Below are positions 34,712 to 43,950 of a stretch of DNA of 64,000 bases, piece after piece; position 1 is the stretch's first letter; every line of letters begins with the position of its first letter. Both the position numbers and the translations under genes were made by a program. The stretch lies in assembly GCF_014646015.1 (NCBI RefSeq), contig NZ_BMMQ01000005.1:208023-272022 (forward strand). Reading direction: 5' to 3'. The notes beneath the pieces were generated by a model. That model ran no database searches. It was not told where the DNA came from and saw nothing but the letters and a program-made list of their open reading frames with translations. The DNA is from Microbacterium nanhaiense. Lineage in GTDB: Bacteria; Actinomycetota; Actinomycetes; Actinomycetales; Microbacteriaceae.

Positions 34712-35392
34712 TCAGACGGCGCGCATCACGGCGACCACGCGGCCGAGGATGACCGCCTCGTCGCCGAGGATCGGCTCGAACGCCGTGTTGCGGGGGAGCA
34801 GCCACACGTGGTTGTCGCGCTGCCGGAAGGTCTTGACGGTCGCCTCGCCGTCGAGCATCGCGGCCACGATCTCGCCGTTCTCGGCGGTGTGCTGCGTGCG
34901 CACGACCACCCAGTCGCCGTCGCAGATCGCCGCATCGATCATCGAGTCGCCGACCACCTTGAGCATGAACAGCTCTCCGCCGCCGACGAGCTGACGCGGG
35001 AGAGGGAAGATCTCCTCGACCTGCTGTTCCGCCGTGATGGGGACGCCGGCGGCGATACGCCCGACGAGGGGGACCATGGCCGCGTCCCCGACGAGCGGCG
35101 CGGAATCGGACGGATTCTCCGTGGACATGCTGGGCAGGTCGACGAGCACTTCCATGGCGCGAGTCTTGCCCGGGTCGCGCCGCAGATACCCGCTCAGCTC
35201 GAGCTGCCCGAGCTGGTGCGTGACGCTCGAGAGCGATTTGAGCCCGACGGCGTCGCCGATCTCGCGCATGCTCGGCGGGTATCCGTTGACCTGAATGGAG
35301 CGCTGGATGACCTCGAGGATCGCGAGCTGCTTCTCGCTCAGGCTCTTGCGTCGGCGGTTCTTCGGGGTCGGCTGTGACGACGTGGCGCTCAT
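34712..35392 (-). CDS. lexA: SOS repressor LexA
   Basis: LexA (226 residues) has an N-terminal winged helix-turn-helix (residues about 18-80) and a C-terminal S24 autoprotease domain. The cleavage site is Ala115-Gly116 (GRIAAGVP), the nucleophile is Ser150 (GDSMIDAA) and the general base is Lys187 (EATVKTF). A GAAGGAG site precedes the ATG at 35392. It is divergent from a LysM protein gene, the usual arrangement for SOS-controlled division inhibitors. TCGAACAA half-sites occur upstream at 35432 (plus strand) and near 35480-35488 (minus strand). Confidence 0.97.
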   Translation of the reverse strand: MSATSSQPTPKNRRRKSLSEKQLAILEVIQRSIQVNGYPPSMREIGDAVGLKSLSSVTHQLGQLELSGYLRRDPGKTRAMEVLVDLPSMSTENPSDSAPLVGDAAMVPLVGRIAAGVPITAEQQVEEIFPLPRQLVGGGELFMLKVVGDSMIDAAICDGDWVVVRTQHTAENGEIVAAMLDGEATVKTFRQRDNHVWLLPRNTAFEPILGDEAVILGRVVAVMRAV

Positions 35393-35529
35393 CCGCTCGC
35401 TCCTTCGAATGTCAGTGGTTGCTGATGGAGTGATCAGCGTCTCGAACAACGCTACCGGACGTCCGCGGATTTTCGGGAGATTTGTTCGAGGGTGTCGAGG
35501 CTGATTCAGAAAGAACTTCGAAATGAGTC

Positions 35530-35558
35530 TTGACACCTTCGAAGATTCGAAGATACAT
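35530..35558 (+). promoter_or_regulatory. Promoter of the LysM gene with palindrome in the spacer (candidate LexA-type operator)
   Basis: TTGACA (35530-35535) and ATACAT (35553-35558) are 17 bp apart, the best canonical promoter seen in the window. The spacer contains the 16-bp palindrome CTTCGAA-GA-TTCGAAG (35537-35552). The TCGAA/TTCGA arms recall LexA boxes of Gram-positive bacteria but lack the GAAC/GTTC core, so LexA binding is only inferred. Confidence 0.6.
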
Positions 35559-35589
35559 TCGGAACATCACTACGAGAGAAGGTATCGTG

Positions 35590-36006
35590 ATGAACACCAC
35601 CACTTCCGCGGTCTCATCGCACAGGGTTTCGACCGGCGACGTTTCGACCGGCGACGTTTCGATCGACGACGATCGCGCGGTGCGAACCCGACTGCGGATC
35701 ACCCGTCGCGGTCGTCGGGTCGTCGCGATGCTGGCGGCCACGCCGTTGGTTGCGGCGACGGCCTTCGTGATCATCAACGGCGGCGCCGCGCTCGGCTCGA
35801 ACGACACGGGCGTCTCGGCCGAGGCGTTCGATGCGGTCACCGTGATGCCGGGGGAGACGCTGTGGTCGATCGCGGAGGAGGTCGCGCCCGAAGAGGACCC
35901 GCGCGAGGTCGTCGACGCGATTTCCGACCTCAACCGCTTGTCGTCCTCCGTGCTCGACACCGGGCAGCGCCTGTTTCTCCCGATTGCGTACTCTTCGGGG
36001 TCTTGA
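35590..36006 (+). CDS. LysM domain membrane protein, SOS cell-division suppressor type (YneA/ChiZ/DivS-like)
   Basis: The 138-residue protein has a charged N-terminal tail, one transmembrane helix (about residues 45-65) and an extracytoplasmic LysM domain (about 82-132, VMPGETLWSIAEE). Its position divergent from lexA matches Bacillus yneA, Corynebacterium divS and mycobacterial chiZ, which halt division during DNA damage. The ATG at 35590 has GAGAGAAGG upstream. The tail contains a threefold VSTGD-like repeat encoded by a 15-bp tandem repeat. Confidence 0.85.
   Translation: MNTTTSAVSSHRVSTGDVSTGDVSIDDDRAVRTRLRITRRGRRVVAMLAATPLVAATAFVIINGGAALGSNDTGVSAEAFDAVTVMPGETLWSIAEEVAPEEDPREVVDAISDLNRLSSSVLDTGQRLFLPIAYSSGS
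35626..35670 (+). repeat. 15-bp tandem repeat, three units, inside the LysM gene
   Basis: Units GTTTCGACCGGCGAC at 35626-35640 and 35641-35655 are identical, and the third (35656-35670) differs at two bases. They encode VSTGD-VSTGD-VSIDD in the cytoplasmic tail. The 15-bp period keeps the frame, so copy number could vary without breaking the gene. Confidence 0.85.
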
Positions 36007-36019
36007 GACCGACGATCGG

Positions 36020-36025
36020 TAGCAT
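36020..36025 (+). promoter_or_regulatory. hisC -10 box, probable leaderless transcript
   Basis: TAGCAT ends 6 nt before the hisC GTG, and there is no ribosome site between. Confidence 0.5.
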
Positions 36026-36031
36026 GGGGGC

Positions 36032-37114
36032 GTGACCGTGACACTCGAGGATCTGCCCATTCGCGACGACCTGCGCGGCCAGAAGCCCTACGGGGCGCCG
36101 CAGGTACCGCTTCCGATCGCCCTCAACGTCAATGAGAACACTCATCCGATTCCCGCCGAGGTCGCGGAAGACATCGCCGACTCGGTCGCTCGGGTGATCA
36201 CCGACCTCAACCGCTATCCCGACCGGGAGTTCACCGAACTCCGGGAGTCGTTCGCGGAGTATCTGGGCCACGGCCTGAGCGCCGATCAGATCTGGGCCGC
36301 GAACGGCTCGAACGAGGTCCTGCAGCACATCCTCCAGGCCTTCGCCGGCCCGGGCCGCACGGCGTTCGGCTTCGCGCCGACCTACTCGATGTACTCCCTG
36401 CTGGTGCGGGGCGTGGGCTCGACGTGGATCGCGGGAACGCGAGGCTCGCGCTTCGAGCTCTCTCCCGAAGACGCGGCGCGCCAGGTGCGCGGGGCCGACC
36501 CCGATGTGGTCTTCCTCTGCTCGCCCAACAACCCGACGGGCACCCCCGTCTCCCTCGACGTCGTCGAGGCCGTGTACGAGGCGAGCCGCGGCATCGTCAT
36601 CGTCGACGAGGCGTACCATGAGTTCGCGTCGGCCGATACACCGTCCGCGCTGACCCTTCTTGACGGTCGCGAGCGCCTGGTCGTCTCGCGCACCATGAGC
36701 AAGGCGTTTGCCTTCGCCGGTGCCCGCGTCGGCTATCTCGCCGCGGACCCGGCTGTGATCGACGCGCTGCGCCTCGTCCGGCTGCCGTATCACCTGAGCG
36801 CGGTCACGCAGGCCGCCGCCGTTGCGGCGCTCCGCCACAGCGAGACGATGCTGCGCACGGTGGCCGACATCGTGGAGCAGCGCGATCGCATCTCGGCGAC
36901 GCTCGCGGCGCTCGGCTACGACCCGTATGAGTCGGGGAGCAACTTCGTCCTCTTCGGCGGGGTCGCGGATCCGCAGGCCACCTGGCGCCGGCTCTGCGAC
37001 GAGGGCGTCCTCATCCGCGATGTCGGCATTCCGGGTCACCTGCGCGTGTCCGCGGGGACGGAAGAAGAGACGACCGCCTTCCTGGACGCGCTCGCGCGCA
37101 TCCGCGACGAATAG
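36032..37114 (+). CDS. hisC: Histidinol-phosphate aminotransferase HisC
   Basis: This PLP-dependent enzyme makes histidinol phosphate from imidazole-acetol phosphate and glutamate. The 360 residues carry the fold-type I motifs: [16 protein letters not shown] (PLP-phosphate and Asn), VDEAYHEF, and the Schiff-base Lys224 in [17 protein letters not shown]. The start is GTG 36032, right after a TAGCAT box. It heads the hisC-hisB-hisH-priA run. Confidence 0.96.
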   Translation: MTVTLEDLPIRDDLRGQKPYGAPQVPLPIALNVNENTHPIPAEVAEDIADSVARVITDLNRYPDREFTELRESFAEYLGHGLSADQIWAANGSNEVLQHILQAFAGPGRTAFGFAPTYSMYSLLVRGVGSTWIAGTRGSRFELSPEDAARQVRGADPDVVFLCSPNNPTGTPVSLDVVEAVYEASRGIVIVDEAYHEFASADTPSALTLLDGRERLVVSRTMSKAFAFAGARVGYLAADPAVIDALRLVRLPYHLSAVTQAAAVAALRHSETMLRTVADIVEQRDRISATLAALGYDPYESGSNFVLFGGVADPQATWRRLCDEGVLIRDVGIPGHLRVSAGTEEETTAFLDALARIRDE

Positions 37115-37117
37115 GAT
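37112..37117 (+). promoter_or_regulatory. Possible internal -10 box before hisB
   Basis: TAGGAT overlaps the hisC stop codon (TAG) and ends 6 nt before the hisB ATG, allowing a second, leaderless start for hisB-hisH. Confidence 0.4.
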
Positions 37118-37123
37118 TGCTCT

Positions 37124-37729
37124 ATGAGCACCGCGCGCACGGCGTCCCGCACCCGCACCACGAGCGAGTCGACGATCGACCTGTCGATCAACCTCGACGG
37201 CACCGGAGAGAGCAGCATCTCGACCTCGGTTCCGTTCTTCGACCACATGCTGACCGCCTTCGCGAAGCACTCGCTCACCGACCTCACGGTCGTGTCGACG
37301 GGCGACACGCACATCGATGTTCACCACACCGTGGAAGACACGGCGATCGTGCTCGGTCAGGCGATTCGCGAGGCGCTCGGCGACAAGGCAGGCATCTCCC
37401 GGTACGGAGACGCCCTCGTTCCGCTCGACGAGGCGCTCGCCCAGGCGGTCGTCGACATCTCGGGTCGGCCCTACCTCGTGCACACGGGCGAGCCCGCGGG
37501 CTTCGAGATGCACCTGATCGGCGGCCACTTCACGGGTTCGATGGTGCGGCACGCGTTCGAGGCGTTGACGTTCCACGCAGGCCTGACGGTGCACGTCAAT
37601 GTGCTCGCGGGCCGAGACCCCCACCACATCGCGGAGGCGGAGTTCAAGGCGCTCGCCCGCGCGTTCCGCCAGGCGAAGGCACTCGATCCGCTGGTCGTCG
37701 GCATCCCGTCGACCAAGGGCGCGCTCTGA
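37124..37729 (+). CDS. hisB: Imidazoleglycerol-phosphate dehydratase HisB
   Basis: This manganese enzyme dehydrates imidazoleglycerol phosphate in histidine synthesis. The 201 residues have the duplicated fold with the metal motifs [14 protein letters not shown], and [16 protein letters not shown], and the ALAR end. It is the monofunctional form, without the histidinol-phosphatase domain. The stop overlaps the hisH start by one base (TGATG). Confidence 0.97.
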   Translation: MSTARTASRTRTTSESTIDLSINLDGTGESSISTSVPFFDHMLTAFAKHSLTDLTVVSTGDTHIDVHHTVEDTAIVLGQAIREALGDKAGISRYGDALVPLDEALAQAVVDISGRPYLVHTGEPAGFEMHLIGGHFTGSMVRHAFEALTFHAGLTVHVNVLAGRDPHHIAEAEFKALARAFRQAKALDPLVVGIPSTKGAL

Positions 37730-38364
37730 TGGCCGAGAAGCCGCTCGTCGCGGTGCTCGACTACGGTTCGGGCAACGTCCACTCGGCCGTGAAGGCCCTC
37801 GAGCAGGCGGGTGCCAAGGTGGCGCTGACCCGCGACCGGGGGGTCGTGGCGGACGCCGACGGTCTGCTGGTGCCGGGCGTCGGCGCATTCGGCGCCGTGA
37901 TGGAGCAGCTGAACGCGATCCGCGGGGGCGAGCTGATCGAGCGCCGACTCGCCGGGGGCCGCCCGGTGCTGGGCATCTGCGTCGGCATGCAGGTCATGTT
38001 CGAGCGCGGTGTCGAGCGCGGCACGGACGTCCCGGGCCTCGGCGAATGGCGCGGCACCGTCCGCGAACTCGAGGCACCCGTCGTGCCGCACATGGGGTGG
38101 AGCACCGTGGAGGTCGGGGCGGGCTCGCGCCTCTTCGCCGGCCTCGAAGACGAGCGCTTTTACTTTGTGCACTCCTTCGCCGCACAGGATTGGACGCTCG
38201 AGGTCGACCGTCCCTTCCGTGAGCCCGCGGTGACCTGGTCCAGCCACGGCAGCCGATTCATCGCGGCGGTCGAGAACGGCCCGCTCTCGGCCACGCAGTT
38301 CCACCCCGAAAAATCCGGCGAGGCCGGCATCGCGCTGCTGCGCAATTGGCTCGGAACGCTCTGA
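37729..38364 (+). CDS. hisH: Imidazole glycerol phosphate synthase glutaminase subunit HisH
   Basis: HisH releases ammonia from glutamine and channels it to HisF (not in this window). The 211-residue class I amidotransferase has the nucleophile Cys in GICVGMQ and the His-Glu pair in TQFHPEKSG. The PGVGAF oxyanion segment is present. The ATG at 37729 overlaps the hisB stop; the longer frame upstream only repeats hisB out of phase. Confidence 0.96.
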   Translation: MAEKPLVAVLDYGSGNVHSAVKALEQAGAKVALTRDRGVVADADGLLVPGVGAFGAVMEQLNAIRGGELIERRLAGGRPVLGICVGMQVMFERGVERGTDVPGLGEWRGTVRELEAPVVPHMGWSTVEVGAGSRLFAGLEDERFYFVHSFAAQDWTLEVDRPFREPAVTWSSHGSRFIAAVENGPLSATQFHPEKSGEAGIALLRNWLGTL

Positions 38365-38455
38365 GCGATCGGCAGGAATTGGCACCGGAGCGGATCCGGT
38401 CTAGCCTTGTCGCTTGTGCGCCTCGTGGGAGGGTCCCGCGGCCACGTCTGGAGAG

Positions 38456-39202
38456 ATGAACGACTTCGCATCGACACCCCGTCTGACCCTTCTTCCCGCA
38501 GTGGACGTCGCGGGCGGCAAGGCCGTGCGCCTCACGCAGGGTGAGGCCGGCAGTGAGACCAGTTACGGCGACCCCATCGAGGCCGCGGAGCAGTGGCGCG
38601 ACCAGGGCGCCGAGTGGCTGCACCTGGTGGACCTCGACGCCGCATTCGGCCGTGGTCAGAACACGACGGTGATGCGCAAGGTCATCAAGCACATGAAGGG
38701 CGTGAACGTCGAGATCTCGGGCGGCATCCGCGACGACGCGTCGCTCGAGGCCGCGCTCGAATCGGGCGCGACGCGCGTGAACCTCGGCACGGCGGCTCTG
38801 GAGAACCCCGACTGGACCGAGGCCGTGATCGCTCGCTACGGCGAGGCCATCGCGGTGGGCCTGGACGTGCGCGGCACGACGCTCTCGGCGCGCGGGTGGA
38901 CGCAGGACGGCGGAGACCTCTGGGACGTTCTCGCGCGCCTGGAGAAGGCGGGCTGCGCCCGCTACGTCGTGACCGACGTCACCAAGGACGGCACGCTCAA
39001 GGGGCCGAACCTCGACCTGCTGCGCCAGATGGCCGACCGCACGGACCGCCCGATCGTGGCGTCCGGCGGCGTGTCGAGCCTCGACGACATCGCGGCCCTC
39101 CGCGAGCTCGTGCCGCTCGGCATCGAGGGCGCGATCGTGGGCAAGGCGCTCTACGCGGGTGCCTTCACGCTCGCCGAGGCGCTGGATGTCGCCGCAATCT
39201 GA
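38456..39202 (+). CDS. priA: Bifunctional HisA/TrpF isomerase PriA
   Basis: The 248-residue (beta/alpha)8 barrel has the HisA signatures [32 protein letters not shown] and the phosphate-binding SGGVSSLDD and [12 protein letters not shown]. In Actinobacteria this enzyme usually also serves tryptophan synthesis (PriA), because trpF is missing; that is inferred from the family. The ATG at 38456 follows CTGGAGAG. The gene overlaps the next start by 17 bp. Confidence 0.94.
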   Translation: MNDFASTPRLTLLPAVDVAGGKAVRLTQGEAGSETSYGDPIEAAEQWRDQGAEWLHLVDLDAAFGRGQNTTVMRKVIKHMKGVNVEISGGIRDDASLEAALESGATRVNLGTAALENPDWTEAVIARYGEAIAVGLDVRGTTLSARGWTQDGGDLWDVLARLEKAGCARYVVTDVTKDGTLKGPNLDLLRQMADRTDRPIVASGGVSSLDDIAALRELVPLGIEGAIVGKALYAGAFTLAEALDVAAI

Positions 39203-39989
39203 TCCCGACGGATCCGCCCGCTCGTTGCCCGCGCATCTCGCGGGCAACGTGGCGGACTCCGCGGGTCAGGCCTGGGAGGGGCGTACCTTCCGGCCCAACC
39301 CCGCAGCCGGCGACGACGGATCCGCGGATCCGGTGCTCTGGGACGCCCTCACACGTTTCCGCACGGGGGAGGGCGACCCGGTCGCGGTCGTCGACGCGCT
39401 CCGTCGTGCGCGCGTGTTGGCGCCCTTGGTCGCCGAAAAGGGCGACGAGGGCGTGGGGCCTACGGGCATGGCCGTCGACAAGACGCAGGAGCTGTCGATC
39501 GTGACAGTCGCGGCGCCGGACGGGCGCAGGGTGCTCCCCGTGTTCTCCTGCGTCGAGACATTGCAGGCGTGGAACCCCCTCGCCCGGCCCATTCCGGTCG
39601 CGGGTACGCGGGCGGCCCTCGCAGCGGCGGGAGAGGATACCGACCTCGTGGTCGTCGACCCGACGAGCCCCACCGAGTTCGTCGTGCGCCGGCCGGCCGT
39701 GTGGGCGATCGCCCAGGAGCAGGCCTGGATGCCGTCGTGGCTGAGCCCCGAGGTGGCGACCGCGTTCCACGAGTCGATCGGCTCGGAGCTCGCGGTGCAG
39801 GACGTTCGTCTCGCGGCGGGCGACCCGGCCGCGCGGCTGCAGGGGCCGGAACTCACGGTGATCCTCACCCTGACGCAGGGGCTCGAGCGCGACGAGCTCG
39901 ACACCGTGCTGGGACGGTTGGCGCGGCGCTGGGCGGCGGACGACCGCATCGCCGTGCTCGTCGACAGCATGCAGCTCAGACTGCGCTGA
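39186..39989 (+). CDS. SseB family protein
   Basis: The 267-residue protein matches the actinobacterial SseB-type family found next to priA. It has an N-terminal variable region, a [29 protein letters not shown] core and a C-terminal domain ending in [14 protein letters not shown]. No catalytic motif or membrane segment is visible and the function is unknown. The ATG at 39186 lies inside the end of priA in another frame, so the genes are coupled. A strong hairpin follows the stop. Confidence 0.85.
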   Translation: MSPQSDPDGSARSLPAHLAGNVADSAGQAWEGRTFRPNPAAGDDGSADPVLWDALTRFRTGEGDPVAVVDALRRARVLAPLVAEKGDEGVGPTGMAVDKTQELSIVTVAAPDGRRVLPVFSCVETLQAWNPLARPIPVAGTRAALAAAGEDTDLVVVDPTSPTEFVVRRPAVWAIAQEQAWMPSWLSPEVATAFHESIGSELAVQDVRLAAGDPAARLQGPELTVILTLTQGLERDELDTVLGRLARRWAADDRIAVLVDSMQLRLR

Positions 39990-39995
39990 GAACCA

Positions 39996-40035
39996 CGAAG
40001 AGCGCCGACCGGAGCCTGCCGGTCGGCGCTCTTCG
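39996..40035. terminator. Bidirectional intrinsic terminator between sseB-type and DUF1844 genes
   Basis: A perfect 17-bp stem (39996-40012 with 40019-40035; CGAAGAGCGCCGACCGG and its complement) has a 6-nt loop. It lies between two convergent genes, and the AAGAG/CTCTT ends give short pyrimidine tails on both strands. Confidence 0.85.
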
Positions 40036-40044
40036 CTGGGAGCG

Positions 40045-40458
40045 TCAGATGACGGGGCCGGTGTACTTCTCACCGGGGCCCTTGCCGGGCGCGTCCGGGA
40101 TCGAGGAGATCTCCCGGAAGCGCAGCTGAAGCGAGCGGAGCCCGTCGCGGATCGGGCGCGCGTGCATGTCGCTGATCTCGGGCGCGGCCGCGGTGACGAG
40201 GCCGGCGAGCGCGTTGATGAGCTTGCGGGCCTCGTCGAGGTCGGTCAGCTCGTCGGCGTCGGAGCCCTCGCCGAGGCCGAGCTTCACGGCGGCAGCGCTC
40301 ATGAGGTGCACGCAGGCGGTCGCGATGACTTCGACGGCACCGACGTCTGCGATGTCGCGGGTCGCGTCGGTTGCCGCCGAGGCCCGTTCCTGTTCCTCCC
40401 ACTTGGCGTGACGCTCGGAGTCGAACGAGTGGGCGTGATCTGACGAAGTGGTGCTCAT
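40045..40458 (-). CDS. DUF1844 family protein
   Basis: The 137-residue soluble protein is the conserved actinobacterial DUF1844 protein encoded beside infC. The conserved core is VEVIATACVHLMSAAAVKLGLGEG, followed by DLDEARKLINALAGLVTAA. No enzymatic motif is seen and the function is unknown. The ATG at 40458 is chosen because the family begins close to MSTTSS; an upstream in-frame start adds two residues. It is divergent from infC. Confidence 0.85.
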   Translation of the reverse strand: MSTTSSDHAHSFDSERHAKWEEQERASAATDATRDIADVGAVEVIATACVHLMSAAAVKLGLGEGSDADELTDLDEARKLINALAGLVTAAAPEISDMHARPIRDGLRSLQLRFREISSIPDAPGKGPGEKYTGPVI

Positions 40459-40728
40459 GAGCAACTTTCTGCTAGACTGTGTCGGGCTCCGGGCATTGGC
40501 TCGGACGAAAGAGGATTTTCATCCCACCCGCGCTTGCCGCTCCAGGCTACCGGGTCAAGCACACTCCGCCCTCCGAAAAGGGGGTAGGAGCGGACGCAGG
40601 TTCGCTCATCGGGTGGTGACACGCGATTGTTCATGCGTGACACGTGCGGATGTTGAAGATTCTCCCGCCCGCGTCGCGAACCTCGCGTCGCGGTGGCTTA
40701 TCGACTACCGCACCACTAGGAGTTCCGC
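40459..40728 (+). promoter_or_regulatory. infC promoter and long 5' leader
   Basis: About 270 bp carry no convincing gene. A TAGACT -10-like box lies at 40473-40478, giving a leader of roughly 240 nt. The leader can fold: CTCCGCCCTCC is followed closely by GGGGGTAGGAG (about 40567-40597), and a GCGAACCTCGCGTCGCGG stretch lies near 40676. It ends with the AGGAG site (40718-40722) of infC. Long leaders before infC-rpmI-rplT are often regulatory in other bacteria; here that is inferred. Confidence 0.5.
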
Positions 40729-41334
<606 letters not shown>

Positions 41335-41416
41335 TCGGTAACTGAATCACTTCCCGTCCGACGGACGGGTAGCACCCATGTCGCCCCTCGCGGGCGCACA
41401 CGTCAAGGAAAGAACA

Positions 41417-41611
41417 ATGCCGAAGCAGAAGACCCACTCGGGCGCCAAGAAGCGCTTCAAGATCACCGGCAGCGGCAAGATCAAGAAGCAGCAGTCGGGC
41501 ATGCGCCACAACCTCGAGGTGAAGTCGAGCCGTCGCACGCGTCGTCTGAACCAGGACCAGCTGGTGTCGGGCAACGACATGAAGACCGTCAAGAAGCTGC
41601 TCGGTCGCTGA
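41417..41611 (+). CDS. rpmI: 50S ribosomal protein L35 (bL35)
   Basis: The 64-residue basic protein starts [21 protein letters not shown] and ends LLGR, the complete bL35 sequence. AAGGAAAG precedes the ATG at 41417. It stands between infC and rplT, the conserved order. Confidence 0.98.
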   Translation: MPKQKTHSGAKKRFKITGSGKIKKQQSGMRHNLEVKSSRRTRRLNQDQLVSGNDMKTVKKLLGR

Positions 41612-41648
41612 GCGACCCGACCTCTCGAATCTCTAAGGAAACACACTC

Positions 41649-42032
41649 ATGGCACGAGTAAAGCGGGCAGTAAACGCCCACAAGAAGCGTCGCACAATCC
41701 TCGACCGCGCCTCGGGTTACCGCGGCCAGCGTTCGCGCCTCTACCGCAAGGCCAAGGAGCAGGTCACCCACTCGCTGGTCTACGCGTACCGCGACCGCCG
41801 CAAGCGCAAGGGCGACTTCCGCCGCCTGTGGATCCAGCGCATCAACGCTGGCGCCCGCGCCAACGGCCTGACCTACAACCGCTTCATCCAGGGCCTCAAC
41901 CTGGCCGGCGTGACGGTTGACCGTCGCATGCTCGCGGAGCTCGCGGTGAACGAGCCCGCGACGTTCGCGACGCTGATCGAGGTCGCGAAGGGCGCTCTGC
42001 CCGCCGACGTCAACGCGCCGAAGGCTGCGTAA
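41649..42032 (+). CDS. rplT: 50S ribosomal protein L20 (bL20)
   Basis: The 127-residue protein begins [18 protein letters not shown] and contains the RNA-binding [18 protein letters not shown] and the [16 protein letters not shown] segment of bL20. It is the last gene of infC-rpmI-rplT and is followed by a clear terminator. In other bacteria L20 represses this operon through the leader. Confidence 0.98.
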   Translation: MARVKRAVNAHKKRRTILDRASGYRGQRSRLYRKAKEQVTHSLVYAYRDRRKRKGDFRRLWIQRINAGARANGLTYNRFIQGLNLAGVTVDRRMLAELAVNEPATFATLIEVAKGALPADVNAPKAA

Positions 42033-42044
42033 GCAGGTTCTCGA

Positions 42045-42080
42045 AGAAAGCGGGTGTCCCGAGAGGGGCACCCGCTTTCT
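42045..42080 (+). terminator. Intrinsic terminator of infC-rpmI-rplT
   Basis: A stem of about 16 bp (AGAAAGCGGGTGTCCC with GGGGCACCCGCTTTCT, one wobble) and a 4-nt GAGA loop lie 12 bp after rplT. A pyrimidine-rich tail (TTTCTC) follows. Confidence 0.85.
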
Positions 42081-42111
42081 CGCATTTCCGCGGGATCCAC
42101 GCCCGAGACTT

Positions 42112-42897
42112 GTGTCGTTCACCTCGAGAGTGTTTGCTGGACACGTGGCCCACACGCTTCCTGCGCGCGCCGACTCTCGGCCGACGATATCCGTCGTCAT
42201 TCCTGCCTACAACGAGGCGCACGTGCTCGGGCGGTGTCTGCGAGCGCTCCTGTCGCAGAGCGACCCCGCCGACGAGATCATCGTGGTCGACAACGCGTCG
42301 ACCGACGACACCGCCGCCGTCGCGTCCCGTTTCGAGGGGGTGAGGGTGGTCTCCGAGCCGCGAGCGGGCGTGACCTACGCCCGCTCAGCGGGCTTCGATG
42401 CCGCGCGCGGCGACGTCATCGCGCGGATCGACGCGGACTCGCTCGTCGAGGCCGATTGGATCCATCGCCTGCGCGCGGCGTTCGACTGCGCCGACCTCGA
42501 TGCGATCGGCGGCGGCGCGGGAATCGCGGAGCTCTCGCCCGCGAACCTCTGCTGGTTCGGGTGGTGGTACCGCGGTTTCCGGTTCTGGCACGAACGGAGC
42601 ATTGGCGTTCGTCCGATGCTTTATGGATTCAACTCGGCGATGCGGCGCGAGGCGTGGGAGCGCGCGCGGACGCTCGTCGCGACCGATGACGAACTGGTCA
42701 GCGACGACGTCGACGTCACGATCGCGCTCTTGCGCACGGGGCACCGCCTCCGTTTCGACCCGCGGATCCGGGTCCGCGCGAAGCTGTTCCGCTCGATCGA
42801 GCGTGAGAAGCTCTCGCGTTATTACCGCACCGACGGCACGACCCTCGCGCGTCACCGCTTCGGGCGCCGCACGCGCTGGATAGAGAACGGCGCATGA
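42112..42897 (+). CDS. Family 2 glycosyltransferase
   Basis: The protein (261 residues from TTG 42112) has the GT-A fold: SVVIPAYNEAHVLGRCL, the nucleotide-binding EIIVVDNASTDDT, and the metal DxD-like IARIDADSLVE. No transmembrane segment is seen, and the acceptor is unknown. The start is unsure: TTG 42112, GTG 42130 and GTG 42145 are all in frame before SRPTISVV. The stop overlaps the start of a flippase-like membrane gene, so the pair may make and move a lipid-linked sugar. Confidence 0.85.
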   Translation: MSFTSRVFAGHVAHTLPARADSRPTISVVIPAYNEAHVLGRCLRALLSQSDPADEIIVVDNASTDDTAAVASRFEGVRVVSEPRAGVTYARSAGFDAARGDVIARIDADSLVEADWIHRLRAAFDCADLDAIGGGAGIAELSPANLCWFGWWYRGFRFWHERSIGVRPMLYGFNSAMRREAWERARTLVATDDELVSDDVDVTIALLRTGHRLRFDPRIRVRAKLFRSIEREKLSRYYRTDGTTLARHRFGRRTRWIENGA

Positions 42898-43946
42898 GGT
42901 GGCCCTCCTTCAAGACCTGGGTCAGCATCGTCACGGCGCTCCTCGTCGCCGTCATCATCTGGCAGGCCTGGCCGAACGTCGTTGACGCGTGGCACAGCCT
43001 CAGCGAGGTGAACCTCTGGATCTTTGCGCTGCTGCTGCCGATCCAGCTCGCGAGCTACGCCGCGACCGGAGAGGCGCTGTTCTCGTTCCTGCGGTCGCGG
43101 GGCGAGCTTCGCGGCATGCGCCCGCTGACCGCAATGCGGATGGCGCTCGAGTTCAACTTCGCCAATCACATGCTCCCGTCGGGCGGCGCGGCGGGAATCG
43201 CCTACACGTCGTGGAAGCTCTCCACCCTGGGCATCCCCCCGAGCCGGGGGACGATCGCCCAATTGGCGAAGTTCGGGGTGACCTTCGTCTCGTTCAGCAT
43301 CCTGCTCGCGGCGGCCGGCGTGCAGCTCATCGTGTCGGGGCACGGTAGCGCCAGCGTGCTGTGGGCGGCGGCCGGGATCGGCATCGCCGCCCTCGTCGGC
43401 GTGGTCGTGGGTGTGTGGCTGCTGAAGCGGCGCCGCCTCCTGCATCGCGTCGCCGGTGTCGTGCTGCGCGTTGCCCGCTGGGGCATGCGGGTGCTGCGGA
43501 TCCGTAAGACGCTGGATGCCGTGCCGCTCGTGCGCTTCGTCGACGGCCTCCACCTGGAGGTGCGAGAACTCCTCGCGAGCCCGCGGAGCCTGCTCGCGCC
43601 CTTCCTGTGGTCCTTCGTGATCAACGCGTGTGACGCGGCCCTCTTCTGGACGGCGCTCGCGGCGTTCGGCGTGTACCCGGATCCGGCGCTCGTCTTCGTC
43701 GCGTACGGCGTCGCGACGGTGGCGAGCATGATCATCGTCACGCCGAACGGCGTCGGCGCCTACGAGGTTGTCATGGTCGCCACCTTCGTCGCGGGCGGCC
43801 TCGACCCCTCGGTGACGATCGCCGCGATCGTGCTCGCGCGCGCGGTGCTCCTGCTCGGAACGATCGTGTTCGGCTGGGGCTTCTATCAGCACAGCGTGAT
43901 GACGGCGAAGGCCCCGGGTCTTTCCCGGCGGGGCACAGTAGCCTAG
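42894..43946 (+). CDS. Lysylphosphatidylglycerol synthase-like transmembrane protein (YbhN/UPF0104)
   Basis: The 350-residue protein has about eight transmembrane helices and the family signatures FANHMLPSGGAAGI, AQLAKFGVTF and VTPNGVGAYEVVMV. It corresponds to the flippase-like membrane half of MprF, without the soluble aminoacyl-transferase half. The ATGA overlap couples it to the glycosyltransferase. A role in moving a glycolipid or other lipid across the membrane is inferred from family and context. Confidence 0.87.
   Translation: MRWPSFKTWVSIVTALLVAVIIWQAWPNVVDAWHSLSEVNLWIFALLLPIQLASYAATGEALFSFLRSRGELRGMRPLTAMRMALEFNFANHMLPSGGAAGIAYTSWKLSTLGIPPSRGTIAQLAKFGVTFVSFSILLAAAGVQLIVSGHGSASVLWAAAGIGIAALVGVVVGVWLLKRRRLLHRVAGVVLRVARWGMRVLRIRKTLDAVPLVRFVDGLHLEVRELLASPRSLLAPFLWSFVINACDAALFWTALAAFGVYPDPALVFVAYGVATVASMIIVTPNGVGAYEVVMVATFVAGGLDPSVTIAAIVLARAVLLLGTIVFGWGFYQHSVMTAKAPGLSRRGTVA
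43939..43944 (+). promoter_or_regulatory. -10 box of the SpoU methyltransferase gene
   Basis: TAGCCT overlaps the stop of the preceding gene and ends 6 nt before the ATG at 43951. Confidence 0.45.
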
Positions 43947-43950
43947 GGGC

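Noticed and set aside
35626..35670. CRISPR-like repeat
   Set aside because: The 15-bp units are directly adjacent without spacers and translate in frame. It is a coding tandem repeat. No CRISPR array was seen elsewhere.
40459..40728. A small protein gene in the infC leader (several open frames of 60-150 codons)
   Set aside because: The frames have no family likeness, no good ribosome site and overlap infC or DUF1844 in other phases. The stretch fits a leader better.
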